A stretch of DNA of 64,000 nucleotides from Rhynchospora pubera (taxonomy: Eukaryota > Streptophyta > Magnoliopsida > Poales > Cyperaceae), in the NCBI GenBank assembly GCA_028095005.1, contig CM051460.1:154809461-154873460 (forward strand), written 5' to 3'. The notes beneath the pieces are model-generated. The model was not told the origin of the DNA and did not search any database. It was given only the letters and a program-made list of their open reading frames with translations. Shown here one piece after another: positions 22,301-34,688 of this stretch; position 1 is the first letter of the stretch, and the number at the start of each line of letters is the position of its first letter. The translations under genes were made by a program, and so were the position numbers.

Positions 22301-23479
22301 GCTTGCTCAAAATTTATTGGAGGCTGAGGGACCCTGGTTGAGCAGTTTCTTTTGGGTAAGTTCTCTGGTTGCTGTCAAATTTTATTATGCATACCAATAC
22401 TTATGAGATCGGCTTAAATGTGGACCAAAGCAGTACAATTAGGAAGAAGGTACTGCCTGCCATTTGGTAGCAGACTAGCAGTTAATAAGAAGGCAAGTGT
22501 TTTGGGCAAGCCGGTTATTCCTTGGAGCAACATCAGAGGACAAAAATATCCTCATATTATTAAGCAGCATTTCTTATAATTTAGAGATAGAAGTTGTTTG
22601 AAGGATAGTTTAGTCAATTCATAAAAAATAATGTTGCTTGAAGCAAAATATCTGTTGCCCGAAGCACTTACCTAATAAGAAATGGTACTTTAATGGAGCA
22701 GAGCTACTTGAAAATAATAAGAACAGATGATGTGCTATCAGTTTTGATGTTACTTAAATATTTATTTTCATTTACTTGTGCAGAATGCACTGGAAGTATA
22801 TGTTTGTGAAATATTGATAGATGCGATTAAGCATTCATTTCTTGCGAAATTTAATGAGATTAAACCCGTTGCATACTCTGAATTCTTGGAAGACCTCTGC
22901 AGACAGGTTATTTTCTTCCTTCCAATAATGATATGATAGCCTAATATATTACGAATTATCCTATGCACACAAAAATAAAAGAAGAATTAAACAACACCTT
23001 TTGGTGCAGATACTAAATGACAAGCCTGATGAACGCCAAAAGGACCTCACTTTCATTCCTCTTGCACCTGCATGTGTGGTATGATCTATATAACTGACCA
23101 TATGCTCTATATTAAATAAGCAAGCTGCTCTCTCAAAACATGAAATATCCAACTTTCTAAAAGAGGGGACATTACTGTAATGACTATTTGAATAGTTAGA
23201 TTATGTTGAAATATGGAGTCAGCTGACTATATTGCCTTTAGAATTAAATTAATTAATACTTCATTTCTTATATTATAGGTGATACGAGTTCTAACCCCAG
23301 TTTATGCTACACTGCTTCCATATGGCCCCTTCTATTGGCGGTTCTTTTGGATAATAGTATGGTCTAGTTTGACCTACATTATGCTCGCGATTTTTAAGAC
23401 ACTTGTAATTTTGCTTCTTCGCTTTCTAGCCACATGGTATGTAAATCTTCGTCTCAGGACTAAGCAACATGTGGACTGA
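19308..23479 (+). CDS. POD1: TAPT1 / POLLEN DEFECTIVE IN GUIDANCE 1 family membrane protein
   Basis: Eleven exons: 19308-19830, 19932-20083, 20500-20603, 20689-20777, 20872-20945, 21651-21801, 21921-22091, 22258-22355, 22784-22906, 23010-23078 and 23279-23479. They sum to 1755 nt, a 584-residue protein, and every junction stays in frame. Residues 1-174 are low-complexity with a basic run (KRKRKPKKKKHK). From about 185 (KYFMGELYSGNSLRS) runs the TAPT1/DUF747 domain with several membrane segments, including VPWRCE, LTIMPARILMTIWKLL, AQAITLSTCIIAHNNALLAL, VSNNFAEIKSNVFKR, LLEAEGPW and APACVVIRVLTPV. Arabidopsis POD1 is an ER protein needed for pollen-tube guidance and embryo patterning. All introns are GT-AG except intron 6, which looks U12-type. 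The assignment rests on motif recognition. Confidence 0.93.
21262..21371 (+). other. Exon-like island inside intron 5 of the TAPT1/POD1 gene
   Basis: A pyrimidine-rich acceptor (TTTTCTTTCAG|ACC) and a good donor (AAAA|GTATGT) bound a 110-nt open stretch (TSKVEPFLDPIPLKEPNRSF...). It is not part of the conserved domain. At 110 nt its inclusion would shift the frame, so it would act as a poison exon if used. It could also be chance. Confidence 0.35.
21802..21920 (+). other. Putative U12-type (AT-AG or AT-AC) intron 6
   Basis: The intron begins ATATCCTTT, the exact minor-spliceosome 5' splice-site consensus. A CCTTAAC branch-site match lies at 21908-21914. The 3' end is TCAG (21920) or, 3 nt on, TAC (21923). 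Both choices keep the frame and differ by one residue. No GT donor at the exon end would rejoin the conserved domain in frame. Confidence 0.75.
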
Positions 23480-25436
23480 ATCTCAAGATCGATCAGCATG
23501 TGGGTACAATTTTCTTTCGCAATGTACCGATTTTGTTTCACAATGCTCCAATTTTGCCACAGGGATTCTACTGAAAAGCTACATCGGACATAAAAGTGTA
23601 TGTATGTCATGCATATATGACCAAAATTTTGAATAGAATATGAATGTGTATAGTTGTAAGTGGGAGTTTGACAAAATTGTGATTCTTTGTTGTACTGTTA
23701 TATTGGTATAGAGAGATAAAATTGTACTCAGACAGACAAACTGCGTGTTATGTGATGACCCATAACATAGGGCAATAAATTTTGTATAAGATACTTTTGA
23801 CATAAGTTGCATAAAATAAGGCAGTAAATTGTACCCGGGTCAATCAACTTTGGCTTGCTATATTCTGTCATCCTTCACTATTATTTTCTCTTTTTCAGAA
23901 ACTATCAATGTTAATTTTTACGCAGCGCAAAACAAGACATTACAAGATTATATTATAGTATATTGAAGAGAAATTAGTTGTTCAAACCTTCAAACATACT
24001 ATACAGCGAAATTCAAGAATTGCATCAGAGAATGCATGGAAATTTAGGGAGCAAATAACACCAAACTAGTTTCTATTAGAAGCTTTTACTAGTATAGGAT
24101 TCAACTATGTATGAAAAAAAGTGAAATGAAATGAAAATTTGTCACAGAATTAACCGGTGTCGTGTCATGCAATGCGTTACTGAATGTACATGCTTCGAGA
24201 GAGTAAAGATGTTTACGCCACTAATTATGCAGAATTTTCACGGTACTTCGACTAGCACTGGATTGTAAAAATAAACAAGTGAAGGGTTAAAACTGTATAA
24301 TTTAATCATTATTTTTGAGGGTCAATTTTTTTTTGAGGGTCATATAATTTAATCATCATTATCCCTAGTATTCATCTTAAATGATAATTTGCATACTAAT
24401 AACATTATTATTTGTTTCAATTTTTTTGTTCAATTAGCCGTGAATCTAGAAATTTGAGCGGACCACGCTTTTCCAATGTATCACTAATAAAATTTTCGGC
24501 ATTGAATCCTTCGCTAGTGCAATGGTTTATATTAAACGTTATCAACACATACAATAATTATTTTAACTAAATAATACCGATATCAATAATTATAGGGAAA
24601 ATCTGTACTGGAAATCTCCGTAGGATATTACCATTTCTTTTGTTATCATTGTGATTATACACTGATTGCATCATTTTCTTCCGATCCAACTAGAAATATT
24701 TGGACTATCAATTAGAAACGCAACTGTGCAATATAGAATCAAATGATTCCTGTGAGATTTACATATGATTGTGATGATGTATGGATTTCATTATTGCTAT
24801 TCCTCCAATTAGAAGTAATTGGACTAAAATCAAAATCCAACGCTATAATATTAAATCCAACGATTCAGATGAGATCTGAATGGATAAATTGGTTAAATTA
24901 AACAGGAGATGCGTACTCACTGAGGTCCAAATATGTTTGCGGCGTCCTCCTAGTTTAAGCCTAAAAAACAAACAACTTAGGAGGCTTTTAATTAGTTCGG
25001 ATGCGTTAGAAATCCACGCACGTTAGACTACGTGAAGAGCTAACCATTTATTTATTCTAGTAAGACCAATCTAAGGTTTTTTTCCCAAGTTGATGGTAAC
25101 AAACCAACAAATGTAGTTTACATTTAAATAGCGAGAGCAAATATGCAAAAACAAATGAGTAATGAATATTTTATGAAGAGGAAAGGAGAAATGGCTTCCA
25201 GACACATACATCCTTCGTGCTTCGCACCATGACTTCAATCTGGCATTCCCTTTCTAATACTATTTTATGACGCACATTTGATAACAATGCTTCTCGATAT
25301 GGCCTGGATTTTTCTTTTTCCGGACAAAATCATAGCTTCCGCGACATTAATAGTGAAGATTCAGTAATCAAATTCAGCTAAGACTGAGTTAAAACTTTAA
25401 TTTAGAAGGTGCAAGTGAAATGCATGCTTCTAAAAC
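23480..25436. other. Intergenic (3'UTR of the TAPT1/POD1 gene, then AT-rich DNA)
   Basis: The first 300-350 bases are probably 3'UTR. At 24680-24900 two diverged copies of a stretch of about 95 bp (CCAACTAGAAATATTTGGACT and CCAATTAGAAGTAATTGGACT) lie in tandem. No gene seen. Confidence 0.4.
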
Positions 25437-25446
25437 TTCACACTCC

Positions 25447-25478
<32 letters not shown>

Positions 25479-25544
25479 CTAAGCCTTTTGTCCCAAACAA
25501 GTTGGGGTAGGCTAGAAAGAAACCCAATAAGAGAACACATCGAG

Positions 25545-25577
<33 letters not shown>

Positions 25578-26560
25578 AAAAAAAAAAAAAAAAAAATAAA
25601 AAAAAAAAATAAAAAAAAAAAAATAAATAAAATAAAAAAATAAATAAATAAAAAAAAAATAAAATAAAATAAAAAAATAAAATAAAAATAAAATAAAAAT
25701 AAAAAATAAAAAATACTAATAGTAAGACTAGCCATACTAATAATAATACCTCTAATAATAATAGTAATAGTAGAAACCTAGACCTCGACCGTGACCTGAT
25801 AGAGGGACCTACAAACCTATGACATCGCTCCTACCCCTAAGTTCCTACGTCATGGCTCCGGTACATGAATTGCTAACTTCCAAGCGCTCCTATCGATCGC
25901 CAACTCCTTGGAGACGTTCCATTCTTTAAGGTCTCTTTTCACCGCTTCTTCCCATGTCAATCTTGGTCTCCCTCTCCCCCTCCGGGTGTTCTCGAAATGA
26001 TTAAGAATTCCGATACGTACCGGTGCCTCTGGAGGTCTGCGTTGGATATGTCCAAACCATCTCAAACGATGTTGGATCAACTTCTCCTCTATTGGTGCGA
26101 CCCCAACCATATCTCGTATGTCATCATTTCTAATCCGATCTTTCCTCGTGTGACCGCAGATCCACCTCAACATACGCATCTCAGCTACACTCATCTTCTG
26201 GACATGTCGTCTTTTAGTAGCCCAACATTCTGCGCCATACAACATCGCAGGTCTAATCGCTGTCCTGTAGAACTTGCCTTTTAGCTTCTGCGGGACTTTC
26301 TTATCGCATAGGACGCCTGATGCTTGTCGCCATTTCACCCACCCCGCTCTTATCCTGTGACTAACATCTTCATCTATCTCGCCATCGCTCTGCAGCATCG
26401 ACCCTAAATATCGAAAAGTATCTTTCGTAGGTACTACCTGCCCGTCTAGACAGACATCTCCGTCCACTGGTCGTATCCCACTAAACTCGCACCCCAAAGG
26501 AAACAAAATGAAAAATGGATGTTGTTTGCCTATGATCATAGGACATCTGATGTCTTAGTA
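25437..26560 (-). mobile_element. 5'-truncated RTE-type LINE
   Basis: The minus-strand frame 25850-26539 encodes the C-terminal part of an RTE-clade ORF: VDGDVCLDGQVVPTKDTFRYLG, then RPAMLYGAECWATKRRH, MRMLRWICGHTRKDRIRN, HRLRWFGHIQRRP and RGRGRPRLTWEEAV. The 3' end carries the plant RTE tail (CTAGCCTACCCCAACTTG, then TTGGGAC) and finishes in a (TTG)n run, seen on the plus strand as (CAA)n at 25446-25479. The RT catalytic core and endonuclease are absent, consistent with 5' truncation during insertion. The left boundary at about 26540-26560 is approximate, and no target duplication was recognised. Confidence 0.9.
25542..25715. repeat. A-rich (AAAAT)n simple-sequence expansion
   Basis: About 170 nt made only of A runs broken by single T, lying between the LINE coding region and its conserved tail. 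The 101-codon poly-Phe frame on the other strand is an artefact. Confidence 0.9.
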
Positions 26561-26955
26561 CCCAGAATCTCTATTCCAGGCTCTAATTCCGCACTGCAGC
26601 CCAACTGAACCAATTAGAAAAATCATCAGCACCTTAACCTTAGTAAAAAAAAAAGTAATAAAATTACAGGGTGCTCAGACAAGGAATTCGAAATATATTT
26701 TATTCATAGATTATTTTCTATAAAAGCCAATTGTGAAATAATAACTGATTGAGGTACAAACCACATATACAAAAAACTTCAACACACAAAAAGCTAGTGT
26801 GTACAAAATAGAAAACGCCGTGATAACCCTCCACATTCCTCAAATGAAAAAATTATTTACAGTGGGCACACTAAAATAGTTACAACAAAAAGTTAAAGAA
26901 AAGAAAAACAGAAATCTGGAATAAGACACCAAGCAAAACATAAACAGCAAGGAAC
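26561..26955. other. Probable 3'UTR of VPS39
   Basis: AT-rich sequence between the LINE and the VPS39 stop codon. No other feature seen. Confidence 0.4.
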
Positions 26956-29900
26956 TCAGAGGCGCCTGGACTGGGATCCACTTCGGCCAGACTTGATGCG
27001 CTGAGAGTCTCGGTAGCACACAAAGTGAACAAGGGTCTTTCCATTGGGGTAAATTGCAAAGGCACTATTTCCCATGCGTTTGTGACAGAGAGAGCACATG
27101 CTATCTGCATCTATCTTCACCACCGCTTTTCTATGCTTGTATAGCTCCTCCTTTACCTAAGCCACAATTTAAATAAAAAATATATATAACCAAGTGAACT
27201 AATTAGTGACGGGCCTTATTATATCTGATTTGGTTTCAGCAATAGGTTCAAATACCCACCTGCAAATTCTCACTAGAGTTTAAGTTCTTGATGACCAAAT
27301 AGTTCCTACGGTGTTCACTTGAGTTCTTTAGTAGTGGCTCCAGAAAAGAGAGCAAATTCTGAAAAGAAAACAAACAATTAAACTTAACAATAGAGAAGGT
27401 TGAATGATATGTCCTTCAAATGACAGCCAATCAGATTGTACAAACTGAAGTATAATTTACAATTGTTTCATTTTTCAGTAAGAAATATAGTGGAGATGCC
27501 AGTATTTACTGGCAGAGGTGGAGCCAAGTGATTCCAAGTGCCCGCCCTGGATCAAGATATATGCCTGAAAGTTTTTTTTTTTTGCCTTTTTTCTATAACA
27601 AATTAAAAGGGAGCAAAGAAAATATAATTGTAAAAAGAAGAATAGCAAACTACGTCTTGTACTAAAAATTGATGAAATGCTTTTGTATAGAAATTCTAAT
27701 TTAATTTTTTGAGAAAAATATGTATTTTAGTGATTAAAATGTCCTTAGGATTAGGCCCTAAAAAATTGTGGTTTCTCCCCTCTTTACTAGCATCACATAG
27801 TGTAATGAAACAAGTCTCTTCTCACCTGCAGTCTTGTATCCCTAGGCAACAATTTAAGTGCCTGGGCTCCATTAATGCGGTCCCACCTCTTGCTCAACAA
27901 ATCAAGCGCCTCATTCAACATGATTCCCTTACTACCCTCTTGATCTTGACTTTGACCATCTTCACTCAACTCATCCATATCTCCATCACTTCTTCCACTA
28001 TCAGTACCACTTGCACTAAATCTTGCTTCTTCTGCAAACTCAATCTCCACCACCTTCTTTGACAGTCGCGACCCTCTTAGTTTACTGTTTGCTGGTTTTG
28101 GTGCCATTTGGGAAACAGGAGCCACCTTGCGTTGTGCCTCACGTGCAGTTTTTCGCGGGTTTAGGTAGATTTGGAGAAGTGTTAGGTAAATGTTCGAGTT
28201 CGGTTTTGCTGGCTGGTTTAAGCATTCGTCATACAAGCGGTCACAATATCCAACTGCTTTCTCAGGAGACTTCAGCTGCAGGAATTTCAAATATCATTGT
28301 TAGGCTGTTAGCTTGGTACTATACAGTTCTTTAGCAAGTACTATATTACATTGAGGTCATTTAGTATTTTTTATTTTTTTCTCTCGGTCATTTCATTAGA
28401 CTAAATGTTGTACTTTCTTTAAATTTGTAAAAAAAAAAAGGATCTGTTATGCCGTAATATAAAACAATGATATTTTGACAATTTAATAATGAAAACATCC
28501 CTACCAACTCTCTTTTACGAAAACAAAAGTTTCTCAAGAATTTCTGAATTAGAGTAATAAAGAAGCTGATTGGCCAGTCAGAAGGGTTAGGCAAAAAATC
28601 CAACAACAAAAACAGGTTAACTGAACCCATATCTAAACAGTTATAACTTACTAGGCATTTACCAAAAAATAAATTGGGCCTGTTTGCAATTCCAAAAGTA
28701 TGCACTTCACAATTTCTCAACTAGTTCTATGTGACCAAAAAATAAACTTTTGAATAATTTTAAATTTATTACCAATAGACCATAGTATGGCATTACTTGA
28801 GGTGTACACAATTTTCATTCCCTGCATATCTCAACTTTTTATACCTTATGAACATAGAGTGACAAAGCGAGATGGTGTTGGTTAATTTTCCCAAGAAGGA
28901 TCGCACGTTCTTCAAAAAGAGCATCATTAGGGAGGCGTTTCAACAGATTTTCAGCATTATAACCAGAGATAACTTCTAGTGTAGAAATTAACTTTTTACG
29001 TGTTGGAGAGAGCTCTTTCTCATCCCATTTTTGTTCTTCCTTCAGACCATTGTACCAGTCTAGCACCTCTGACAGGTATAGTTGCACCTGGCAACAAGAA
29101 TTTGTTTTCAATGTCAACAAGACAACTTGCAAAGATAAATAGGAGAATTAGAAATTACTAGAATGGAAAAAAAGAAGTAAATCAGACAACTCAGAAGACC
29201 ATTACAATAGTGCAGAAGAAATCTCTCTACCAAGCAAAGTAACAATTGGATCAGTATGTATATCCGTTTAAAATATGAAGCAACATACCCCCACCCCGCT
29301 TTCCAAATGAAGCATAAATAATAGAAAACAAGAGCAACACAGAAAAACTGACACTGTACTTGTATGATACAATGACCTAGTTTACTATAACAATGGTTCC
29401 ATACCAGTTCATTTTGTAAATTAGGATTTATGCCAGTCTCGCTCATAGAGAGCATGAGCTCCAAGTAGGTGGATTGCAAATTCGGAGCATATTGTTTCAG
29501 GTAAGAGTTGACCAGGTCAGCAGGGACATTTTCAGAAAGAAATAATTCTATTGTTTCTGTGGGGCATCGCTCGAGCACATACAGCGATGACTCCAAAACT
29601 AGCATTGGATCTGACCTGCACAGAGGCTGTAAAGTTGCAAAATTTACAAAACTGTAGAAATTATAAAAGAAGAAATAACATGTGGAATACTGGGATTTGC
29701 AAAGCACAAATCCTGATGTGGAAAAGCTTTTAAGTCTCAAAATTTGAGATTCCAACAGAAAATTTGAGCAATCCATATATATAAACATATATGCTAGTTT
29801 TGGAATCCAATAAGCAATTTGAGACAAATGTTTTTAAGCGTTCTACATCATCCCATACCAACCTTTTTCAACCTATCCAAGTAACTTCAGTAAAAGAAAT

Positions 29901-32900
29901 ATTCAGAACAAATGTAGTTCCACTTACAAGCATATCTTTTTAATTCAAATCACATCACATGGCCAGACCATCTATTTGAATCTCATAAATCGAAATTTGT
30001 AAAGCAAGGACAAAAAGGTTTGTGCTTTGTAAAAAGTACCATAACCCACCTCAAAGTAATGTTCATGATAGCTACAATTATCGTAATGAACACAGCAAGA
30101 TACAGGAGGCAAGATAAAGGAGTGACATTACATTTTGCGCTCAAGCTACAAATTAGTCAATATAATTTAAAAAAAAAATTCAAGAAATTTAAGGAAACCT
30201 TTTTTCAGGGTTATGATAAAAAATATCTTTTTGAAATGTACCCACTTAAGTATCAAAAAGTTCCAAAAATAGTAAAGGTTGAAGACATACCTTGAGATAA
30301 TCAAGTATTATACTTGGCTTGAACTTCTTAGTCAACTCGTTATTAGTCTCTTCCACAAGTTGATTTAGTAATTTAAGTGCCTCATGGTGCATTCCATTAC
30401 ACTTGTAAAGCTCTAAGAGCACTGTATACTGATTCCTCTCCTTCAAAAATTCTTCACATATTTTTAAATCACAATAATTCATCCCTTTTAGCAAATCAAG
30501 TGCACCTTTAACTTGGTTAGTCAGAACAAGTCCTTGGAGAAGTGCAGTATCAAGTACAGTTGCAGTTTCTCTTGCTACAGAGCTTACATGAGTCTGCACC
30601 CGCCTCTGATAGAAAACATGGAAGTTAAAAAAAAAAAAAAAAAAAAGACAAGAATACACAGCTTGACATAATCTGTAGATTTGAATAAAATTTTCCAACA
30701 ATTTCTATTTGTTATAGACGCATATTATTCAAGAAAGGTAAGTTGATAAAAGGAATTTACAATATTTGAACTAACATCAAAATTTACTACTTACATTCAA
30801 CAATTTCAATATATCCGAAGCGAGCACTAAAACTTAGCTAAGCATGCCGGGGTTTAGATAGTGAGTACCTTATTCAATAATAATTTTGACCCTAGATTAG
30901 CTAACATGCTATTTCCTAAAGCCATACTCTACTAAAAACAAAAAAAAAAAAAGCAAATTTTATTATTGGGGTCTGAGTAGACAAAATCTTAGTTGTCAAT
31001 AATTTGGTTGAGCAAAACAAAAAAAAAAATTATAGTTAGCCACATTCTGCTTGATGTAACCTATAATTCAATTGCAAAACAATGGTAATGTGCTTGCAAA
31101 CACGGTCAATCAGTGATACAAACCTTAGCTGAGGGCTTTGATCTATAAGGTTCTGACAAGGAAAGCCCGTCATGCACAGCTCCTGAGACCACTTCATCAG
31201 TGACCTCAACTGTAGCCCTCTCAACTATACCACTTCTCCTCTTTTGCAAATATTTCACAAGGGCCATTAATGCGTTGTGGTTCATTTTTTTTGTCTCCTT
31301 TTCATCTAACTCACCAAGCTGTGCTTGAGTAGCTAGGCCTGCTTCCATCTCATCAGATGCCTCAGACGACTGCCTCGATAACTGCGACGACGACTCAGTT
31401 GACTCCGCCTTATCATGCACAGTGGTGTGTGCTAATTTTGGAAGGATGAGTGACGGGTATAGAGACAGAATGTAGGTTATGTCAACTTGTGAAGCAAGAA
31501 ATTGTTCCATTGCCTCCTCGTAGTTTCCATTGTCAAATAAGTAGTGTCCATATCTAAAATGAATTCAAAAACTTGATGTTAGGAAAGATTACCTTGTAGC
31601 TTGCAGGAACTTTAAACAAACTTGGACCAGACTTAATCAAATCACACCAAAATGTTCACAGAATGAAAAGGCAAGGTGAGTAATTTTCAATGCATCAACA
31701 CTTAAAATTACCTCATGTGAATAGAGCTCTCCTTTGAAGCACGAAGACTTGAGTCTTCAGGAGGAAGAAGTTTGCACAACACCAATGCCTCTTCAAATTC
31801 TCCGGATGCTGTCAGTTGTACTATCTGAATTCCACAAATAGAGAAACAAAGTAATCAGGAACCTATAAATTAAAGGGATATATTGACATCCAAACTTATT
31901 TAACTTCTGGCGTCTGATAACGTGGTTATCAAATTATGAAAAATTATAGACATATTCTTCATAGTTCAGATAGGATGTGTAAAAAATGTGATGCAATTTG
32001 GGTATTGTTTGGCCATCGATTAAGTGTTACCAAAACATAACCAATAATATTTCAAATTGCTTGATGGATGGCCAATCAATTGCAAAGCAGTTGAAAGACA
32101 ATCTATCTAAACTAGAAAGAAGATATCTGCATTTTACTTCAATTATTTTGATAAGTGTTTGATCAGGTGTAGTGGATATATCAAATAAATTTGGTGTCAG
32201 TATAAGTGTATAACCCATCCATGAATTAAATATATTCATCCATTAGTTTGTTTGTTTGTTTGTTTTCGATACAGAAGAGATGGTGCTTTGGGAGTTAACT
32301 TTATGAATATGGCTGAGTAATGGTTTTATCAAGGTCCTAACAATATTACTGGCTCAAACTTCAATGTAGAGCCTTGCCCTTGCAATACCAGTACAGGTCC
32401 CTACAATCTGTTCAAACAGGAATGCACTGCTCAATACCAGCATAAGCAGACAGATAGAAACACTGGTATGCATAATGCACTAGAGTTGATTACTAGTCTT
32501 AATTATGAAAATGGTACAGATCTATGCAAAGCTACATGGCATACAGGTAAGAATGCTCATCGGGCTATAATCATTCTCTGTGGACATGTTTAAAAAGAAC
32601 AATAATTCTACTCCAAAATGTGTATTCACTTCTTTTCTTCTATTATTTACCTGTGCTCCAATAGGGACTGGCATAAGACCATGGAGTGAATTTCCTTGCG
32701 CAGCAACAATGCAATTATTGATCTGAAGAAGCAGATTCACATCACGTAGGACCACCGTCTGAACCAATGGATTAGGTGCTCTGAGGGACCGTATCTGAAA
32801 CATATTTTCAACCATCAATTCCTCATATAGAATTAGAAATAAACAATGAAGAAAGTATGATCTTCAACCTTACCTCAATGTGTCTCGGCATACGAGCTAC

Positions 32901-34124
32901 AGCATATGGTCTGTGGATGACAACTGTTGTGGGTGTATCAGACCAGCATATCCTCCCTTCTTGTCGTAGCTTTCCATTTTGGTCAACAAAAACTCCAATA
33001 TTATCCTAACAACATTTAAAAACAAAAGGATGTCTAAATTAGCAGCTACTAAATTGATCAAATACTTCGTCCTATTTATGAGAATCTCTTTGTAGAAACC
33101 TACATAGTAGTGGGAACATAATAAGTTGCTGTCTAGCCTATCATACTCTTACCTGCGAGTCCCGTGACAGTGCTACAGTACCGTAATCACATTTTTCAGC
33201 AGGATGATCAATACTCCTCTAAAATAACAGAGAATAGAAACACCTTTGCAATTTTCAAGGAAAAACAAAAAATTCAAAGTTCCACCTTTCCTAGAAGAAG
33301 CTCTGCAGTTGGCAGTGGCACGACTAGAGGAGGTGACCTTCCTGAAGGAAATATATCAGATAATGCACCAGTAATGCTGTTCATGATCATGTACTCCCTT
33401 CTAATCCCCAAGCATATGTTCTCGCCACACCATGCCATCGATCGCACCGTGTCTGGCACACTGAATTCCTTCACCTCCACGAATTCACGGCCACCTAAAG
33501 CAACATTATAGTCAACTAAATCAAGTGTTTTCCGATTTACAAACTCATTATAATGCATGAAACCATAATTATCATTGCAAAGTTTTGTGAGCTTTCAATT
33601 AACTCAAACACCATCATTCAAATAATAATGTAATCTTACAAAGAAAGTTAGTATAGTTTTAATATCAGAAATTTAACTGAACCACAATAAGTATTATGCA
33701 TACCATCGAGTCGATAAATTATGACCCTTTTCTGCCTACCAACAGACAAGAATCCTCTTCTATCATCCCAACTATACACATTTGCTCCTTTAGTCTTTCC
33801 AATGGCGACCAGAGATTCCAGGCTAGGCAATCGATGCACGGCCACCCACTCGGACAATGACAGGAGCAAATCCCTTGTATGGGAAACCTCCATGGCCGTG
33901 GGAGCCCGGCGCCAGAAGGAATTGACAGATCGCTCGAGAGAGTAACTGCCCCGACGGATTTCATGGTCGGAGGAGGGATCGGTGGGGAGAGAAGAGGGGG
34001 CGTAGATTCGGAGAGAGCAATCAGAGCAACCAAGGAAGAGCTTCCCTGAGTGAGACGCGACTGCGTCGATCCGAGCTTGGCATCCCTTGACCAGCTCGGT
34101 GGTGTCGTATGCAGTGTGTACCAT
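26956..34124 (-). CDS. VPS39: VPS39/Vam6-like subunit of the HOPS tethering complex
   Basis: Twelve exons read from 34124 down: 34124-33704, 33494-33286, 33005-32874, 32794-32651, 31824-31712, 31553-31124, 30605-30291, 29626-29405, 29087-28845, 28275-27826, 27358-27260, 27156-26956. They total 2979 nt, or 992 residues, with every junction in frame and GT-AG. The N-terminus (MVHTAYDTTELVKGC, ARIDAVAS, ANVYSWDDRRGFLSV, SMAWCGENICLG) is a CNH/beta-propeller domain (about 1-290). The middle (LLKRLPNDALFEERAILLGK and SNIYLTLLQIYLNP) carries Vps39 and clathrin-type helical repeats. The C-terminus has the Vps39_2 zinc-binding motif (MCSLCHKRMGN, HFVC). VPS39 tethers late endosomes and vacuoles with RAB7 and Vps11/16/18/33/41. 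A retroelement starts 257 bp upstream of the ATG. Confidence 0.96.
33153..33218 (-). other. Possible 66-nt cassette exon in VPS39
   Basis: Between the exons at 33286-33494 and 32874-33005, the sequence TTTTAG|AGGAGTATTG...GACTCGCAG|GTAAGA is bounded by strong splice sites. It is exactly 22 codons, phase 0, stop-free (RSIDHPAEKCDYGTVALSRDSQ split after 20: ...SRDSQ), and would extend the protein to 1014 residues. In the VPS39 homologues I recall, LLLGK joins DNIGVF directly, so this exon is probably optional. Confidence 0.45.
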
Positions 34125-34375
34125 AATTGGAGATGAGATGGATTGATCGAACGAAGGAAGAGAGATGAAATGGGGCGGAGACCATTGAGACCTTAGGGGT
34201 ATGGGATCGGATGTGCTAACGATGTGTGTGGTTCATCCTGTGGCTATGTTTTTGACAAACTTTCCCGCGCACCAACGCCACATTAGATCCAGATGTTTGC
34301 GAGAGAGGTAGTCTCCATTTCATCTTTTGGCACAATAAATACTGCCGATACAAAGGAATGGATTTTGGAATGGCT
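34125..34375 (-). promoter_or_regulatory. VPS39 promoter and leader
   Basis: Only about 250 bp of host DNA remain between the VPS39 ATG and the left end of the chimeric retroelement. No intron or TATA box could be assigned with confidence. Confidence 0.4.
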
Positions 34376-34380
34376 TAAAA

Positions 34381-34654
34381 TGTTGAATGTAATAAAAAAA
34401 ATAGAGGTTAGTGGTAAAGAGTATTAATTTATATTATAGAATAGTATTTTAGAAAAGTAGATGTTCATGTTTGGACACACAAGCTTAGAACAAGTTAGTT
34501 TATTTTTGGAGTTGTAATAGGTATAAGTAGGAGGTTAATTTGTATCAAATAGGCAAGCAAGAGAAAGAAATAAAAAAAAGTATTGTGCACTTGAGTTCTT
34601 CTTCTCCTCTGTGTTGCTAGTAAATTTCAACATTTTACTAGTAAACAACCAACA
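34381..34654 (+). repeat. Left LTR of the chimeric copia element
   Basis: 274 bp, TG...CA ends. Relative to the right LTR it lacks roughly 85 bp between GTATTTTAGAAAAG and TTCATGTTTGG. Confidence 0.9.
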
Positions 34655-34656
34655 AT

Positions 34657-34668
34657 TGGTATCAGAGC
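34657..34668 (+). other. Primer-binding site (initiator-Met tRNA)
   Basis: TGGTATCAGAGC two bases after the LTR end is the classic plant primer-binding site complementary to the 3' end of tRNA-iMet. Confidence 0.9.
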
Positions 34669-34688
34669 ACTAGGTTTGATTATATCCG

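Noticed and set aside
25430..25735. 101-codon poly-Phe/Cys frame
   Set aside because: It is produced by the A-rich expansion and (CAA)n tail of the LINE.
29114..29827. 237-codon minus-strand frame as a separate gene
   Set aside because: Only its middle (29405-29626) is a VPS39 exon. The rest is intron read-through.
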